Translations under genes and position numbers: made by a program | Part shown: positions 17,539-26,265 of the stretch, piece after piece | How positions within the stretch are numbered: the stretch's first letter is position 1 | How the letters are laid out: each line of letters opens with the position of its first letter | Notes under the pieces: generated by a model | Seen by the model: only the letters and a program-made list of their open reading frames with translations | The model's database searches: none | Told to the model about the DNA's origin: nothing | Assembly: GCA_045530725.1 (NCBI GenBank) | Contig: JAZSCT010000025.1 | Location: 1-56,336, forward strand | From: SIG435 sp045530725 | GTDB taxonomy: Bacteria; Bacillota; Clostridia; UMGS1810 | DNA: 56,336 nt | Direction of reading: 5' to 3'

Positions 17539-18897
17539 TTAGAGAAGTTCGCTGATTTTTTCCATATGCATACTGTGTGACCCTTTGATAAGATACAGGT
17601 CGCCGTCTTTTTTGGTTGATTTTATATGAGAAACAATTTCATCTGTTGTATCAAAGTGGAAACACTCCACCTTATCCCATGAGGCTTTCTTTGCTCCATC
17701 TATTATAAAAAGTGCTTCTTTTCCAAGTGCAATGATCACATCTGCACCGGACATGGCTGCATATTCGCCTACTTCCAAGTGAAGTTCTCTGCTTTTGTCC
17801 CCAAGTTCTTTCATATCACCAAGGACGGCAATTTTTCTTTTTGCCTGAATACTTTTCAGTATGTCAAGAGAACTTTTTGCCGATTGGGGATTTGCGTTAT
17901 AGCAATCGTTGATAATAGTATAGGTGTCTTTTCTGATAATGGTTTGTCTTATTCCGTCGGATTTATAATCTGAATATCCTTTCTGGATTTCATCGTCAGT
18001 CATATGGAGGAGTTTTCCCACAGTATAAGCGCAAAGAGCATTATATACATTGTGCATGCCAAATATAGGAATAGTAAATTCTCTTTCTTCTATGGAAAAT
18101 CTGATTCCCTCTTCCGTCTGAACAATATCCTTTGCTACTATGTCACAGCAGTCGTTTTCTATACCTATAAATATGGTTTTCTGTTTCAGTTTGCCCTTAA
18201 GGGTTATAAGTTTGTCATCGTCACCGTTTAAGATAACAATGCCATCTTCTTTAAGTCCTGCAAGAATCTCAGTTTTTGCTTTCAAAATTCCGTCTCTGGA
18301 CTTCAAAAATTCTATATGTGCAGTACCTATATTCGTAATAATGGCAATGTCGGGAAGGGCAGTCTGTGAAAGAAGTTCTATTTCGCCGAAATCACTCATT
18401 CCCATTTCAATAACTGCCGCCTGAGAGGAGTTGTTTAATTTGAAAAGCGTAAATGGCATACCAATGTCATTGTTGTAGTTTTTGTCAGTTCGTACCGTGA
18501 TTTTTTTTCGGTTACATACATTGGCACAAAATTCCTTGGTAGTTGTTTTTCCCACACTTCCCGTAAGGGCAATAAGGGTTATGTTGAATTTCTTTCGGTA
18601 GTAATTTGCAATTTTGGAAAGCATCAGTCTTGTGTCTGATACCTTTATAAGATTTGTGTCAGAAATTGTGTCTCTCATTGTAAGACATGCCGATGCACCA
18701 TTTGATATGGCATTGTCTATGTAGTTGTGACCATCAGCATTTTCACCGATTATTGGTATAAAAAGTGACCCCCGGGTTGCTTTTCGGCTATTGGTGGTTA
18801 TAGACGTTATTATAACATCGGTGGTTCCTGAAAGCAGTATGCCGCCGGTTGCATTTAATATTTCTGACAGTTTTAAAGGTTCTACAGACTGAAACAT
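17539..18897 (-). CDS. murF: UDP-MurNAc-tripeptide--D-Ala-D-Ala ligase MurF
   Basis: The 452-residue Mur ligase has an N-terminal UDP-binding domain, a central ATPase with the P-loop ALTGSVGKTTTKEF, and NDCYNANPQSAKSSL, a phrase characteristic of MurF. It attaches D-Ala-D-Ala to UDP-MurNAc-tripeptide in the cytoplasm. No D-Ala-D-Ala ligase (ddl) is in this window. The ribosome site AAGGAAGG lies close to the ATG. It lies 42 bases downstream of murE in the operon. Confidence 0.95.
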   Translation of the reverse strand: MFQSVEPLKLSEILNATGGILLSGTTDVIITSITTNSRKATRGSLFIPIIGENADGHNYIDNAISNGASACLTMRDTISDTNLIKVSDTRLMLSKIANYYRKKFNITLIALTGSVGKTTTKEFCANVCNRKKITVRTDKNYNNDIGMPFTLFKLNNSSQAAVIEMGMSDFGEIELLSQTALPDIAIITNIGTAHIEFLKSRDGILKAKTEILAGLKEDGIVILNGDDDKLITLKGKLKQKTIFIGIENDCCDIVAKDIVQTEEGIRFSIEEREFTIPIFGMHNVYNALCAYTVGKLLHMTDDEIQKGYSDYKSDGIRQTIIRKDTYTIINDCYNANPQSAKSSLDILKSIQAKRKIAVLGDMKELGDKSRELHLEVGEYAAMSGADVIIALGKEALFIIDGAKKASWDKVECFHFDTTDEIVSHIKSTKKDGDLYLIKGSHSMHMEKISELL

Positions 18898-18939
18898 AAT
18901 TATCCTTCCTTTGTGGTATGCATTATTTGAAAAAGAAAA

Positions 18940-20388
18940 TTATCTGTTTGATTGTTCAAAGATTTCCTTCACAATTTCTCTTTCGTCGAAATGGACAGTG
19001 CCTGTATTCAATATCTGATAAGTTTCGTGGCCTTTTCCTGCCAGAAGAACGATATCATCGGCTTTTGCAAGGTGCATAGCATATCTGATTGCTTCTTTTC
19101 TCTGAGGAATGATATGATATTCACCCTGAGTTTCCTTTATGCCTTCTTCTATTTCAGATATTATGAAATCAGGATTTTCTGTACGGGGATTATCACTTGT
19201 TATTATAGTTACATCAGACAGTTCACCGGAAATCCTACCCATAATCGGTCTTTTGGTTCTGTCGCGGTCTCCGCCGCAACCAAACATAGTGATTACTCTG
19301 CCTTTTGCAAAGCCTTTTACGGTTTTTATGATGTTTTCAAGTCCGTCAGGAGTATGTGCATAGTCAATCATTACTGTATAATCGGAAGGTATGTTTACAA
19401 TTTCTGCTCTTCCTTTTACCCCTGTTGCAATTACAAGGGCGTTTTTGATATCTGATATACTGATGCCGAGAGCCAGACAGATTCCAATGGCACACAGAGA
19501 ATTATAAACAGAAAAGTCCCCGGGAATATTCACACGTATGTTTTCTTTTGCAAGGGGAGTCAATACATCATAGTTTACACCTTTTGATGATAGTTTTATA
19601 TTCTGCGAAACGATATCTGCCTTTGATGTGACAGCATATCTGATAGTCTTGCACAGGGCATTCTTTGTAATCATATGGGCGTATTCATCGTCTGAATTGA
19701 TGATACCCACCTTGCACATTGAGAAAAGTATGGCTTTTGCCATAGCATAGTTATCCATTGTTTTGTGGAAGTCCAGATGATCACGTGTAAGATTTGTGAA
19801 TGCACCTATTTCAAAATCTATCCCATATACTCTGTCAAGATACAATGAGTGGGAAGAAACTTCCATAATCACGTATTCTACACCTTCAGAATACATATCG
19901 TAAAAGAGTTTGTGAAGTTCCAGACTTTCAGGTGTGGTACGGGAACTTTCTATCACACGGTTTCCTATCATATTCTGATTTGTACCGATGAGACCTACCT
20001 TATGATCTTTGTATTCCAGTATTTCTTTTACAAGATATGTTGTGGTGGTTTTTCCGTTGGTACCTGTGATACCAATGATTTTCATTTTTGACGCAGGATG
20101 TGAAAAGAACTCTGCCGAAATGATCGCAAGTGCTTTTCTGGAGTTTTCGACAAGGATTTTTACTGCACCTTCAAAGGCTGAATCTTTTTGACATACTATG
20201 GCAGCAGCACCGTTTTTAATGGCGCTGTGGATATATTTATGCCCATCTGTTTCAAAGCCTTCGATTGCCACAAACAGGCTTCCTTCTTTTACCTTTCGTG
20301 AGTCATATTCGATGGATGTGATTTCAATGTCCACAAAATCGGGACTGTTCATGATGTTTAGCCCTTTTGTTAACTCTCTTAAGTTCAT
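18940..20388 (-). CDS. murE: UDP-MurNAc-L-Ala-D-Glu--meso-diaminopimelate ligase MurE
   Basis: The 482-residue Mur ligase has the P-loop GITGTNGKTTTTYLV, a central domain with SSHSLYLDRVYGIDFEIG, and the specificity motif SDNPRTENP near residue 400. The DNPR motif marks enzymes that add meso-diaminopimelate; lysine-adding enzymes have a different sequence there. The cell wall should therefore be of the DAP type, as in most Clostridia. It starts after AAAGGAAG and lies between the PBP gene and murF, its canonical position. Confidence 0.96.
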   Translation of the reverse strand: MNLRELTKGLNIMNSPDFVDIEITSIEYDSRKVKEGSLFVAIEGFETDGHKYIHSAIKNGAAAIVCQKDSAFEGAVKILVENSRKALAIISAEFFSHPASKMKIIGITGTNGKTTTTYLVKEILEYKDHKVGLIGTNQNMIGNRVIESSRTTPESLELHKLFYDMYSEGVEYVIMEVSSHSLYLDRVYGIDFEIGAFTNLTRDHLDFHKTMDNYAMAKAILFSMCKVGIINSDDEYAHMITKNALCKTIRYAVTSKADIVSQNIKLSSKGVNYDVLTPLAKENIRVNIPGDFSVYNSLCAIGICLALGISISDIKNALVIATGVKGRAEIVNIPSDYTVMIDYAHTPDGLENIIKTVKGFAKGRVITMFGCGGDRDRTKRPIMGRISGELSDVTIITSDNPRTENPDFIISEIEEGIKETQGEYHIIPQRKEAIRYAMHLAKADDIVLLAGKGHETYQILNTGTVHFDEREIVKEIFEQSNR

Positions 20389-20409
20389 GGCAGTATCTTC
20401 CTTTCTGTA

Positions 20410-22611
20410 TTAGTGAACATCGGAATTAAGAATATCAACTGTTACGATTGTTCCCGGTGCTACGATTTCTCCAGATGGAGGATTCTGGGAGCCGATGTAT
20501 GAATTGTTATCTGTATCCGTTGTGCTTTTTCCTGAAATCTTCATATTGAGTCCTGCATTTGTAAGTATGGTATTTGCTTCTGTTATAGATTTTCCTACCA
20601 CACTTGGAATCATAACGGCCTCATCTGCTGATTCGCTTGTATAGAGCATAATTGTTGAGCCGAGAGGAACTACTGTTCCGCCTGTAGGAATCTGTTTAAG
20701 TATTGTGACATCTTCTGCGGTGTTAAGTCCTACAATCTTATACTTAAGTTGCATTGAGGAAATGATTTCTTCCGCTTCTTTTACGGTTTTTTCCACAACA
20801 TTCGGTGTGGAAATTTCAATCTCATTTTCTTCGCTTTCTGTATATTGAGGTTCGATATTAAGATATCTTAATGTATCGTCAAATATTTTCTGAAATGTAG
20901 GTGCTGCTATCTGACCGCCCATATGAGCACCGATTGGTTCATCAAGTACTACGAGACCTATGATTTCAGGGTCGTTTGCAGGAGCAAATCCAAGGAATGA
21001 TGCAACATAGAGTCCCATATTTCTCGGGAATTTTTCACTTGTACCTGTTTTGCCTGCCACTCTGTAGCCTTTGATGTATGCATTTTTCGCTGTTCCTTCC
21101 GAAACAACAGTTTCCAGAAGGTCGCGAACGGTTTTTGCAGTATCCTTTGATATGGCTCTTCTCATTTCTTCCTTTTCAAAAGACTTTATAACCGTACCGT
21201 TGTCATCTATAAGTTCCTTTACAATTCTTGGTTTCACTATAACTCCGTCGTTGGTTATGGCAGTCATTGCCGCAATCATCTGAAGAGGAGTTACCTGAAA
21301 TCCCTGACCGAAAGAACTGGTTGCAAGTTCTGTTGTGTTGAAATTGCTGTTTGTGTAAAACACACCTTCTGCTTCACCGGGAAGGTCGAATCCTGTTATA
21401 TCTGTAAAGCCGAAAAGTTTGTGATATCTCATAAATTTTGATTTACCAAGATTTGCGCCTATCTGCATAAATACAGGGTTGCAGGATGATTTGACACCCT
21501 GTGCAAATGTAAGATGTCCGTGTCCGTCTGTTTTGTGACAACTGATTCTGTAGTTTGCCACCTGCATATAGCCGTTGCAGTCAAACTGATCATCTACTCT
21601 TACTGCATTTTCTTCCAATGCGGCGGCTGCCACAAAGGTTTTGTATGTGGAGCCAGGTTCATATGTATCAACGACTGCCTTGTTTCTCCACATTTTGTTT
21701 CTTGCATCTGAGAGAGTCTTGTTTCTTTCTTCACCTGTAAGTGAGTTTACAAGTTCTATCATTTTCGGGTCGTTAAGGGTAAATGGTGAGTTCAGGTCAT
21801 AGTCGGGCTTGGTTGCCATAGCAAGTATTTCACCATTTTTTGCATCCATAATGATACATACTGCACCGTTTCTTACATTGTATTGCTTTATTGCATCTTC
21901 AAGATGCTTTTCTGCATAATGCTGAATGGTCTCATCTATTGTAAGGACCACATTGAGACCGTTTTCTGCATTAATATATTTTTCGTACTGATAGGGCATA
22001 TCCGAACCGGTGGAGTCCTTGGCAGTAATCACTCGTCCGGGAACACCCTTAAGGTATTTGTCATATACCATTTCCACACCGTTGAGGCCCTGATTGTCTG
22101 TGCCTACAAATCCTATGATATGAGATGCGAAACTTCCGTAGGGATAGTATCTTTTTGCATCTTCAGTAAGATATATTCCGGTGAAATGAAGATTTCTTAT
22201 TTTTTCTGACTGTTCAGGGGTGATTTTCTGCTTTATGATAACATATGAAGAATTCTGTGTGAGTTTTTCCCTCATGGTTTTTTCTTCCATTTCAAGAATT
22301 TTTGAGAGTTCACGACACACTTCGTCAAGTTTTTCTTCTTTGATCTCGGATGGGGTACATGTTACAGTATCAACAGATGCGCTGAGGGCAAGGATGTTTT
22401 TGTTTCTGTCGTATATTATTCCCCGCTTTGAAGAAATGACCTTATCCTTTGTCTGCTGAGCAGCGGCTTTGGTAGAAAGTTCATATCCCCTTACAAACTG
22501 GAGATATCCTATTCGTACTGCAATGCATACAAACAGTACAACAATAAGTATATATATAACCGAAATGTATTTTTTTGTTTTAATTGATGGTTTTTGGGTG
22601 TTTTTTTCCAT
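20410..22611 (-). CDS. class B penicillin-binding protein with PASTA domains (FtsI/SpoVD-type)
   Basis: The 733-residue protein has one N-terminal membrane helix (about 16-36), a PBP dimerisation domain beginning SSKRGIIYDRNKNILALS, and a transpeptidase domain. The catalytic serine is in GSTYKTF (near 320), the second motif is SSCN and the third is KTGTSEKF (near 520). Two PASTA repeats follow (about 610-733). It cross-links septal or spore-cortex peptidoglycan with its SEDS partner. B. subtilis has two genes here (pbpB and spoVD); this organism has one, so it may serve division, sporulation or both. Its length fits FtsI/PbpB or SpoVD. Confidence 0.93.
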   Translation of the reverse strand: MEKNTQKPSIKTKKYISVIYILIVVLFVCIAVRIGYLQFVRGYELSTKAAAQQTKDKVISSKRGIIYDRNKNILALSASVDTVTCTPSEIKEEKLDEVCRELSKILEMEEKTMREKLTQNSSYVIIKQKITPEQSEKIRNLHFTGIYLTEDAKRYYPYGSFASHIIGFVGTDNQGLNGVEMVYDKYLKGVPGRVITAKDSTGSDMPYQYEKYINAENGLNVVLTIDETIQHYAEKHLEDAIKQYNVRNGAVCIIMDAKNGEILAMATKPDYDLNSPFTLNDPKMIELVNSLTGEERNKTLSDARNKMWRNKAVVDTYEPGSTYKTFVAAAALEENAVRVDDQFDCNGYMQVANYRISCHKTDGHGHLTFAQGVKSSCNPVFMQIGANLGKSKFMRYHKLFGFTDITGFDLPGEAEGVFYTNSNFNTTELATSSFGQGFQVTPLQMIAAMTAITNDGVIVKPRIVKELIDDNGTVIKSFEKEEMRRAISKDTAKTVRDLLETVVSEGTAKNAYIKGYRVAGKTGTSEKFPRNMGLYVASFLGFAPANDPEIIGLVVLDEPIGAHMGGQIAAPTFQKIFDDTLRYLNIEPQYTESEENEIEISTPNVVEKTVKEAEEIISSMQLKYKIVGLNTAEDVTILKQIPTGGTVVPLGSTIMLYTSESADEAVMIPSVVGKSITEANTILTNAGLNMKISGKSTTDTDNNSYIGSQNPPSGEIVAPGTIVTVDILNSDVH

Positions 22612-22702
22612 TTTTAAATCCCTCTTATAATAGCACTAAAGGAGTATTGAAAAATTAATTTCATACTCCCGTAAAGCGTTATAATTAAGTTATATTGTCA
22701 AG
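22612..22702 (-). other. ftsL-PBP intergenic hairpin, possible attenuator
   Basis: GGAGTATGAAA and TTTCAATACTCC form an imperfect stem (one bulge) around a TTAATT loop, followed by TTTAG before the PBP ribosome site AGAGGGAT. The short T-run makes it a weak terminator, and it could lower PBP expression relative to ftsL. A TTGACA (minus strand, 22695-22700) lies upstream without a good -10. Confidence 0.4.
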
Positions 22703-23197
22703 CTATTTTAAATATTCCAAAAGGTTGAAGCTTCCCCTGTTTACTGTACTCAAAGCTCCTTTGTAGTAGTTTTTTGTTTTGTATTCTTCGCTGATTTCGG
22801 CATAATCATTCTGTACCACATTTACATATACAGTCTGATATTTGTCAGGACGTTTCATTCCCAGTTTTGTTGTGGCCATTTCTTCCACATACTGCAGATT
22901 GACCTTTTCTTTGAGTTTCATTTCGGTCTGAGCGTTCTGACTCTGAAGATGTGTAAGTTCTGCCTGAAGTTTGTCTGTAGTGTCACTCTTTTGGATGATA
23001 AGAGCGTTTCTGTATAAAACTGTGAAGGCAAGTATGAATGCTATTGTAATTATTGAAAGAACCTTGCGCTGATTTTTTTTGTGAGCGATTTGTTTTTTCT
23101 TCTCGGCTTTTATGGATTGTTCTTTGTGCATCTTTTCCATTGCATCCAGATTGAATGCTGAAGAGCCGTAACTGTAGTAGCTGTTCAATTTTGGCAC
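22703..23197 (-). CDS. ftsL: FtsL-like cell-division protein
   Basis: The 164-residue protein has a basic N-terminal tail (lysine-rich, residues 25-46), one membrane helix (about 47-67) and an extracytoplasmic coiled coil (about 75-110), the FtsL/DivIC layout, followed by a tail of about 50 residues. Sequence conservation in the family is low, so the call leans on topology and position between rsmH and the septal PBP gene. The start is GTG at 23197 or, three codons later, TTG at 23188, which is better spaced from AGGTG. The two cannot be separated by eye. Confidence 0.8.
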   Translation of the reverse strand: MPKLNSYYSYGSSAFNLDAMEKMHKEQSIKAEKKKQIAHKKNQRKVLSIITIAFILAFTVLYRNALIIQKSDTTDKLQAELTHLQSQNAQTEMKLKEKVNLQYVEEMATTKLGMKRPDKYQTVYVNVVQNDYAEISEEYKTKNYYKGALSTVNRGSFNLLEYLK

Positions 23198-23213
23198 CTG
23201 CCTTTCTGTATTT

Positions 23214-24146
23214 TTAAATCTTTTCTATTATTCTGAGTTTCGCACTTTTTGAGCGGGAATTGTATTCCGCCTCCCGTTCGGATGGAAGTATCGGTTTCTT
23301 GGATACGATAGTTCCTTTGGGAGTGTTGTTGCATACACATATCGGGAAACTTTTGGGGCATGTACATCCCTGAGAAAGTTCTTTGAATGTCTGCTTTACT
23401 ATTCTGTCTTCCAATGAATGGAATGTTATTATTGCAAGTCGTGCGCCGGGCTTTAACGCTTCAAAAAAGTCCAGTACGCTTTGCTTAAGATCCTTAAGTT
23501 CACCGTTTACTTCGATTCTTATTGCCTGAAAGACTCTCTTTGCAGGGTGGGATCCCTTCTGCATTGTTTTTTGAGGAATCACATCTGATATAAGTTGTGA
23601 CAATTCTCCTGTTGTCTTTATTGGAGAAATCTTTCTTCTCTTTATAATCTCAGCGGCGATTCTTTTTGAGAATTTTTCTTCGCCGTAAGAAAAGAATATA
23701 TCTGTAAGGTTTTCCTCCGAATAAGTGTTTACCACATCATAAGCACTAATGGGATCCTTTGTACTCATTCTCATATCCAAAGGGGCATCCTGTATGTATG
23801 AAAAGCCTCGGTCTTTGTTGTCAAGTTGATAAGATGAAACACCAAGATCCATAATTGCTCCGTCAAGCCCATCAATGTTGTTTCTTTTTAAGATGGAACT
23901 TATATTTTTGTAATTGTCGTTTTCATAAATTATATTGGAAAAATCTTTAAGCCTTTCTTTTGCGGCGGATATTGCTTCTGTATCACGGTCGATACCGATA
24001 TGGATACCATCTTTGGAAAGTCTCTTAAGTATCAGTTCTGAATGTCCGCCTCCCCCAAGGGTAGCATCTGCATATACGCCGTCGGGCTTTATGTTAAGTG
24101 CATCTACTGATTCATCAAGTAATACTGAAATGTGTTTGAATTCCAT
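23214..24146 (-). CDS. rsmH: 16S rRNA (cytosine1402-N4)-methyltransferase RsmH
   Basis: The 310-residue SAM-dependent enzyme (formerly MraW) methylates N4 of C1402 in the 16S rRNA decoding centre. It shows HISVLLDESVDAL, the SAM-binding YADATLGGGGHSELIL, DLGVSSYQLD and FHSLEDRIVKQTF. The ATG at 24146 follows AGGTGA (which spans the mraZ stop) at 5-6 bases; the GTG at 24155 lies inside that ribosome site. It starts 9 bases after mraZ, its canonical position. Confidence 0.96.
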   Translation of the reverse strand: MEFKHISVLLDESVDALNIKPDGVYADATLGGGGHSELILKRLSKDGIHIGIDRDTEAISAAKERLKDFSNIIYENDNYKNISSILKRNNIDGLDGAIMDLGVSSYQLDNKDRGFSYIQDAPLDMRMSTKDPISAYDVVNTYSEENLTDIFFSYGEEKFSKRIAAEIIKRRKISPIKTTGELSQLISDVIPQKTMQKGSHPAKRVFQAIRIEVNGELKDLKQSVLDFFEALKPGARLAIITFHSLEDRIVKQTFKELSQGCTCPKSFPICVCNNTPKGTIVSKKPILPSEREAEYNSRSKSAKLRIIEKI

Positions 24147-24155
24147 CTGTATCAC

Positions 24156-24590
24156 CTATATCCCCAGTTCAACCATACTGTCTGCAATTGCATCAGGATC
24201 AATCGTATTGTTATAGTCATTCCACTGAGCAGAATCCCATATTTCTATGGTGCTTCCGTTACCGGTCACAACAACATCCTTTGAAATGTCTGCATACATT
24301 CTTAATGACTGAGGAAGAAGGATTCTTCCCTGTTTGTCAAGTTCACATTCTACTGCACCTGACAGGAAAAATCTTACAAACTGTCTTGCATTTTTGTCAG
24401 AAATGGGGAGTGACTGAAGTTTATTAGCAAATGCCTGAAATGCTTCTGTCGGATATATGGATAAGCATTTATCAAGCCCGCGTGTCACTACAAAACTTTC
24501 GCCCAGAAGTTCTCTGAACTTGACAGGGATATTCATTCTGCCTTTCACATCTACGCTGTGATAATATTCACCGATAAATCCGAATGACAT
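24156..24590 (-). CDS. mraZ: transcriptional regulator MraZ
   Basis: The 144-residue protein has two SpoVT/AbrB-like domains (about residues 5-50 and 78-125) with the signature phrases YYHSVDVKGRMNIPVKFR and ECELDKQGRILLPQSLR. MraZ forms a ring that binds direct repeats upstream of its own gene and represses the dcw operon. Matching repeats lie just upstream (24666-24704). The longer in-frame reading from 24632 is rejected: GAAAGGAG lies within it and is positioned for the ATG at 24590, and 144 residues is the family length. Confidence 0.95.
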   Translation of the reverse strand: MSFGFIGEYYHSVDVKGRMNIPVKFRELLGESFVVTRGLDKCLSIYPTEAFQAFANKLQSLPISDKNARQFVRFFLSGAVECELDKQGRILLPQSLRMYADISKDVVVTGNGSTIEIWDSAQWNDYNNTIDPDAIADSMVELGI

Positions 24591-24624
24591 ATGCTCTTTC
24601 ACTCCTTTCTTAAAAAATGACATT

Positions 24625-24704
24625 TTATCCACAAATGGGGGTGGCTTTCGGAAAAGTTATAAAAGTTATCCACTTTTCCACACTTTTATCCACATTTACC
24701 CACC
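24625..24704 (-). promoter_or_regulatory. cluster of MraZ-box / DnaA-box-like repeats
   Basis: Read on the minus strand, GTGG-containing repeats recur: GTGGGTAA, GTGGATAA, GTGGAAAA and GTGGATAA, with core spacings of 10, 12 and 8 bases (24670-24704), and one more GTGGATAA at 24625-24633. Direct GTGG/TGGG repeats about 10 bases apart are what MraZ binds. Two of the copies, read on the plus strand, are exact TTATCCACA DnaA boxes (24625-24633 and 24686-24694), and TTATCCACT is at 24666-24674. They lie just downstream of the predicted mraZ transcription start, suited to repression. Confidence 0.7.
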
Positions 24705-24714
24705 TGATGTTTAA

Positions 24715-24743
24715 ATTGTACCCTATTTTTTTTGATTTTGCAA
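24715..24743 (-). promoter_or_regulatory. sigma-A promoter of the mraZ/dcw operon
   Basis: On the minus strand: TTGCAA (24743-24738), a 17-base spacer and TACAAT (24720-24715). Transcription would start near 24708, immediately before the repeat cluster, giving a leader of about 118 bases to the mraZ ATG. Confidence 0.75.
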
Positions 24744-24996
24744 TAGTTTTTTGAAAAAATTTTTAAATTTATTTTAATCTGATTGACATCGTTCTGTAAC
24801 AATAGCATATATTGTGTAGTACCCAAAAAAACACAACAATATATAGATTTTTACTTTTCGGTGGGAGCAAATCCCAAAAAATATAATTACAAAAAAGGCA
24901 GGAACTATAAAACATAAAAAAATTTAAAAATTATGTGGTATTTCTTTCCGCATTATGGTAGAATATATAATATATATAATGAAAGGAAAATTTTTT
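24744..24996. other. divergent intergenic region with an interrupted inverted repeat
   Basis: Between the mraZ promoter and the first M16 gene lie an A/T-rich stretch, an inverted repeat (ATATATTGTGT at 24807-24817 with ACACAACAATATAT at 24831-24844, one three-base bulge) and a TTGACA at 24783 without a strong -10. Near the M16 gene, TAGAAT (24959) and TATAAT (24966) could be -10 elements. No gene is recognised here. Confidence 0.35.
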
Positions 24997-26265
24997 ATGG
25001 AGATAAAGGATATAAAAATTGCAAAGGGAGTTACTTTGCATTATATAAAGGATACAAAATACAAGACAGTTTCCATGTCTGTGTTTTTAAGAAGACCACT
25101 TGAAAAAGAAACCGCTACAATGAATGCTCTTCTTGCAGGGGTTCTTAAACAGGGTACAAATAAACTTAACAATATGAAGGATATCTCTAGATATCTTTCC
25201 GATCTTTATGGTGCAGTATATGATATTACTGTTTTTAAGGTGGGGAACACACACAATCTTTCTTTTGACATCAGTTTTTTGTCAGAAAGATATCTTTCGG
25301 AATCCATAGAAAAAAGATGTGTGGATTTTTTGTTTGATCTTGTTTTTGATTCCAAGTGTATAGGCGGTTCCTTTGATACAGATGATGTGGAAACCGACAA
25401 AAACAACTTAAGAGATGATATTGATTCCATTATCAACAGTAAGAGAGATTATGCTGCAAAAAGGCTTAATGAAATAATGTTTGAAGGTGAAAGTACCTCT
25501 GTACCTTCTCTGGGATACAAGGAAGACACATATAAGATTACTGCCAAGTCTCTTTATGAGTATTACAGGAAGATAATCTTTGAAAGCCCTCTGGAAATAT
25601 ATATAGTAGGGGAAGTGGATTTCGAAAAAGTATCAGAGGATATCAGAGAGAAACTTTCCCGATATGAATTCAATATTGATGAAATATATCACACCTTCAG
25701 TATCAGAGGTGCAGATAAGGTAAAAAATATTGAAGAAAAAATGGATGTCACTCAGGGTAAACTTTGCATGGGATTCAGAACAAATGTGTCAAAAAGAGAT
25801 GATGCCTACTTTCCGTTTGTTGTTGCCAACAGTATTCTTGGTGCAGGTGCACATTCAAAACTCTTCAACAATGTGAGAGAAAAACTGAGCCTTTGTTATT
25901 ATGTGTATTCGCATTTTGATTCTTTGAACGGATCTATGAAGATAGATGCAGGTATAGAGTTTGATAAGGTGGAAGAGGCAAAGAAGGAAATCTTCAACCA
26001 GATAGAATGTGTGAAAAACGGAGAATTCACAGATGAAGAATTCAAAGCCGCCAAGGAATACCTTGTGGACAGATACATCAAATATACCGACAGTCCCGGT
26101 ACGATTATGCAGTATCTTTACAGCGGCGAAGTGACAAGAATTAAATATACCATAGAAGAAATGGTGGAAAAAGTCCGTCTTGTGACAAGAGAAGATGCTG
26201 TGAAAGCCATATCGGAACTTCAACTTGATACGGTATATTTTCTTAAGGGAAAGGATATTGAGTAA
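24997..26265 (+). CDS. M16-family peptidase-like protein lacking the zinc motif (YmfF type)
   Basis: The 422-residue protein matches the M16 fold across its length (e.g. LLAGVLKQGTNKLNNMKDIS near the N-terminus, SILGAGAHSKLFNNVREK near residue 290). It lacks the HXXEH zinc-binding motif, which should fall in the early LLAGVLKQGT region. Such YmfF-type proteins are presumed non-catalytic partners of the active subunit, which here is the next gene, overlapping by one base (TAATG). The start is the ATG at 24997 after AAAGGA; an in-frame GTG/ATG further up has no ribosome site. Confidence 0.85.
   Translation: MEIKDIKIAKGVTLHYIKDTKYKTVSMSVFLRRPLEKETATMNALLAGVLKQGTNKLNNMKDISRYLSDLYGAVYDITVFKVGNTHNLSFDISFLSERYLSESIEKRCVDFLFDLVFDSKCIGGSFDTDDVETDKNNLRDDIDSIINSKRDYAAKRLNEIMFEGESTSVPSLGYKEDTYKITAKSLYEYYRKIIFESPLEIYIVGEVDFEKVSEDIREKLSRYEFNIDEIYHTFSIRGADKVKNIEEKMDVTQGKLCMGFRTNVSKRDDAYFPFVVANSILGAGAHSKLFNNVREKLSLCYYVYSHFDSLNGSMKIDAGIEFDKVEEAKKEIFNQIECVKNGEFTDEEFKAAKEYLVDRYIKYTDSPGTIMQYLYSGEVTRIKYTIEEMVEKVRLVTREDAVKAISELQLDTVYFLKGKDIE

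Noticed and set aside
22695..22700. Separate sigma-A promoter for the PBP gene
   Set aside because: The minus-strand TTGACA lacks any plausible -10 at 16-18 bases; only an imperfect hairpin follows.
24625..24704. Replication origin (oriC) from the DnaA boxes
   Set aside because: No dnaA or dnaN gene and no AT-rich unwinding array in the usual arrangement; position next to mraZ and repeat spacing fit an MraZ operator better.
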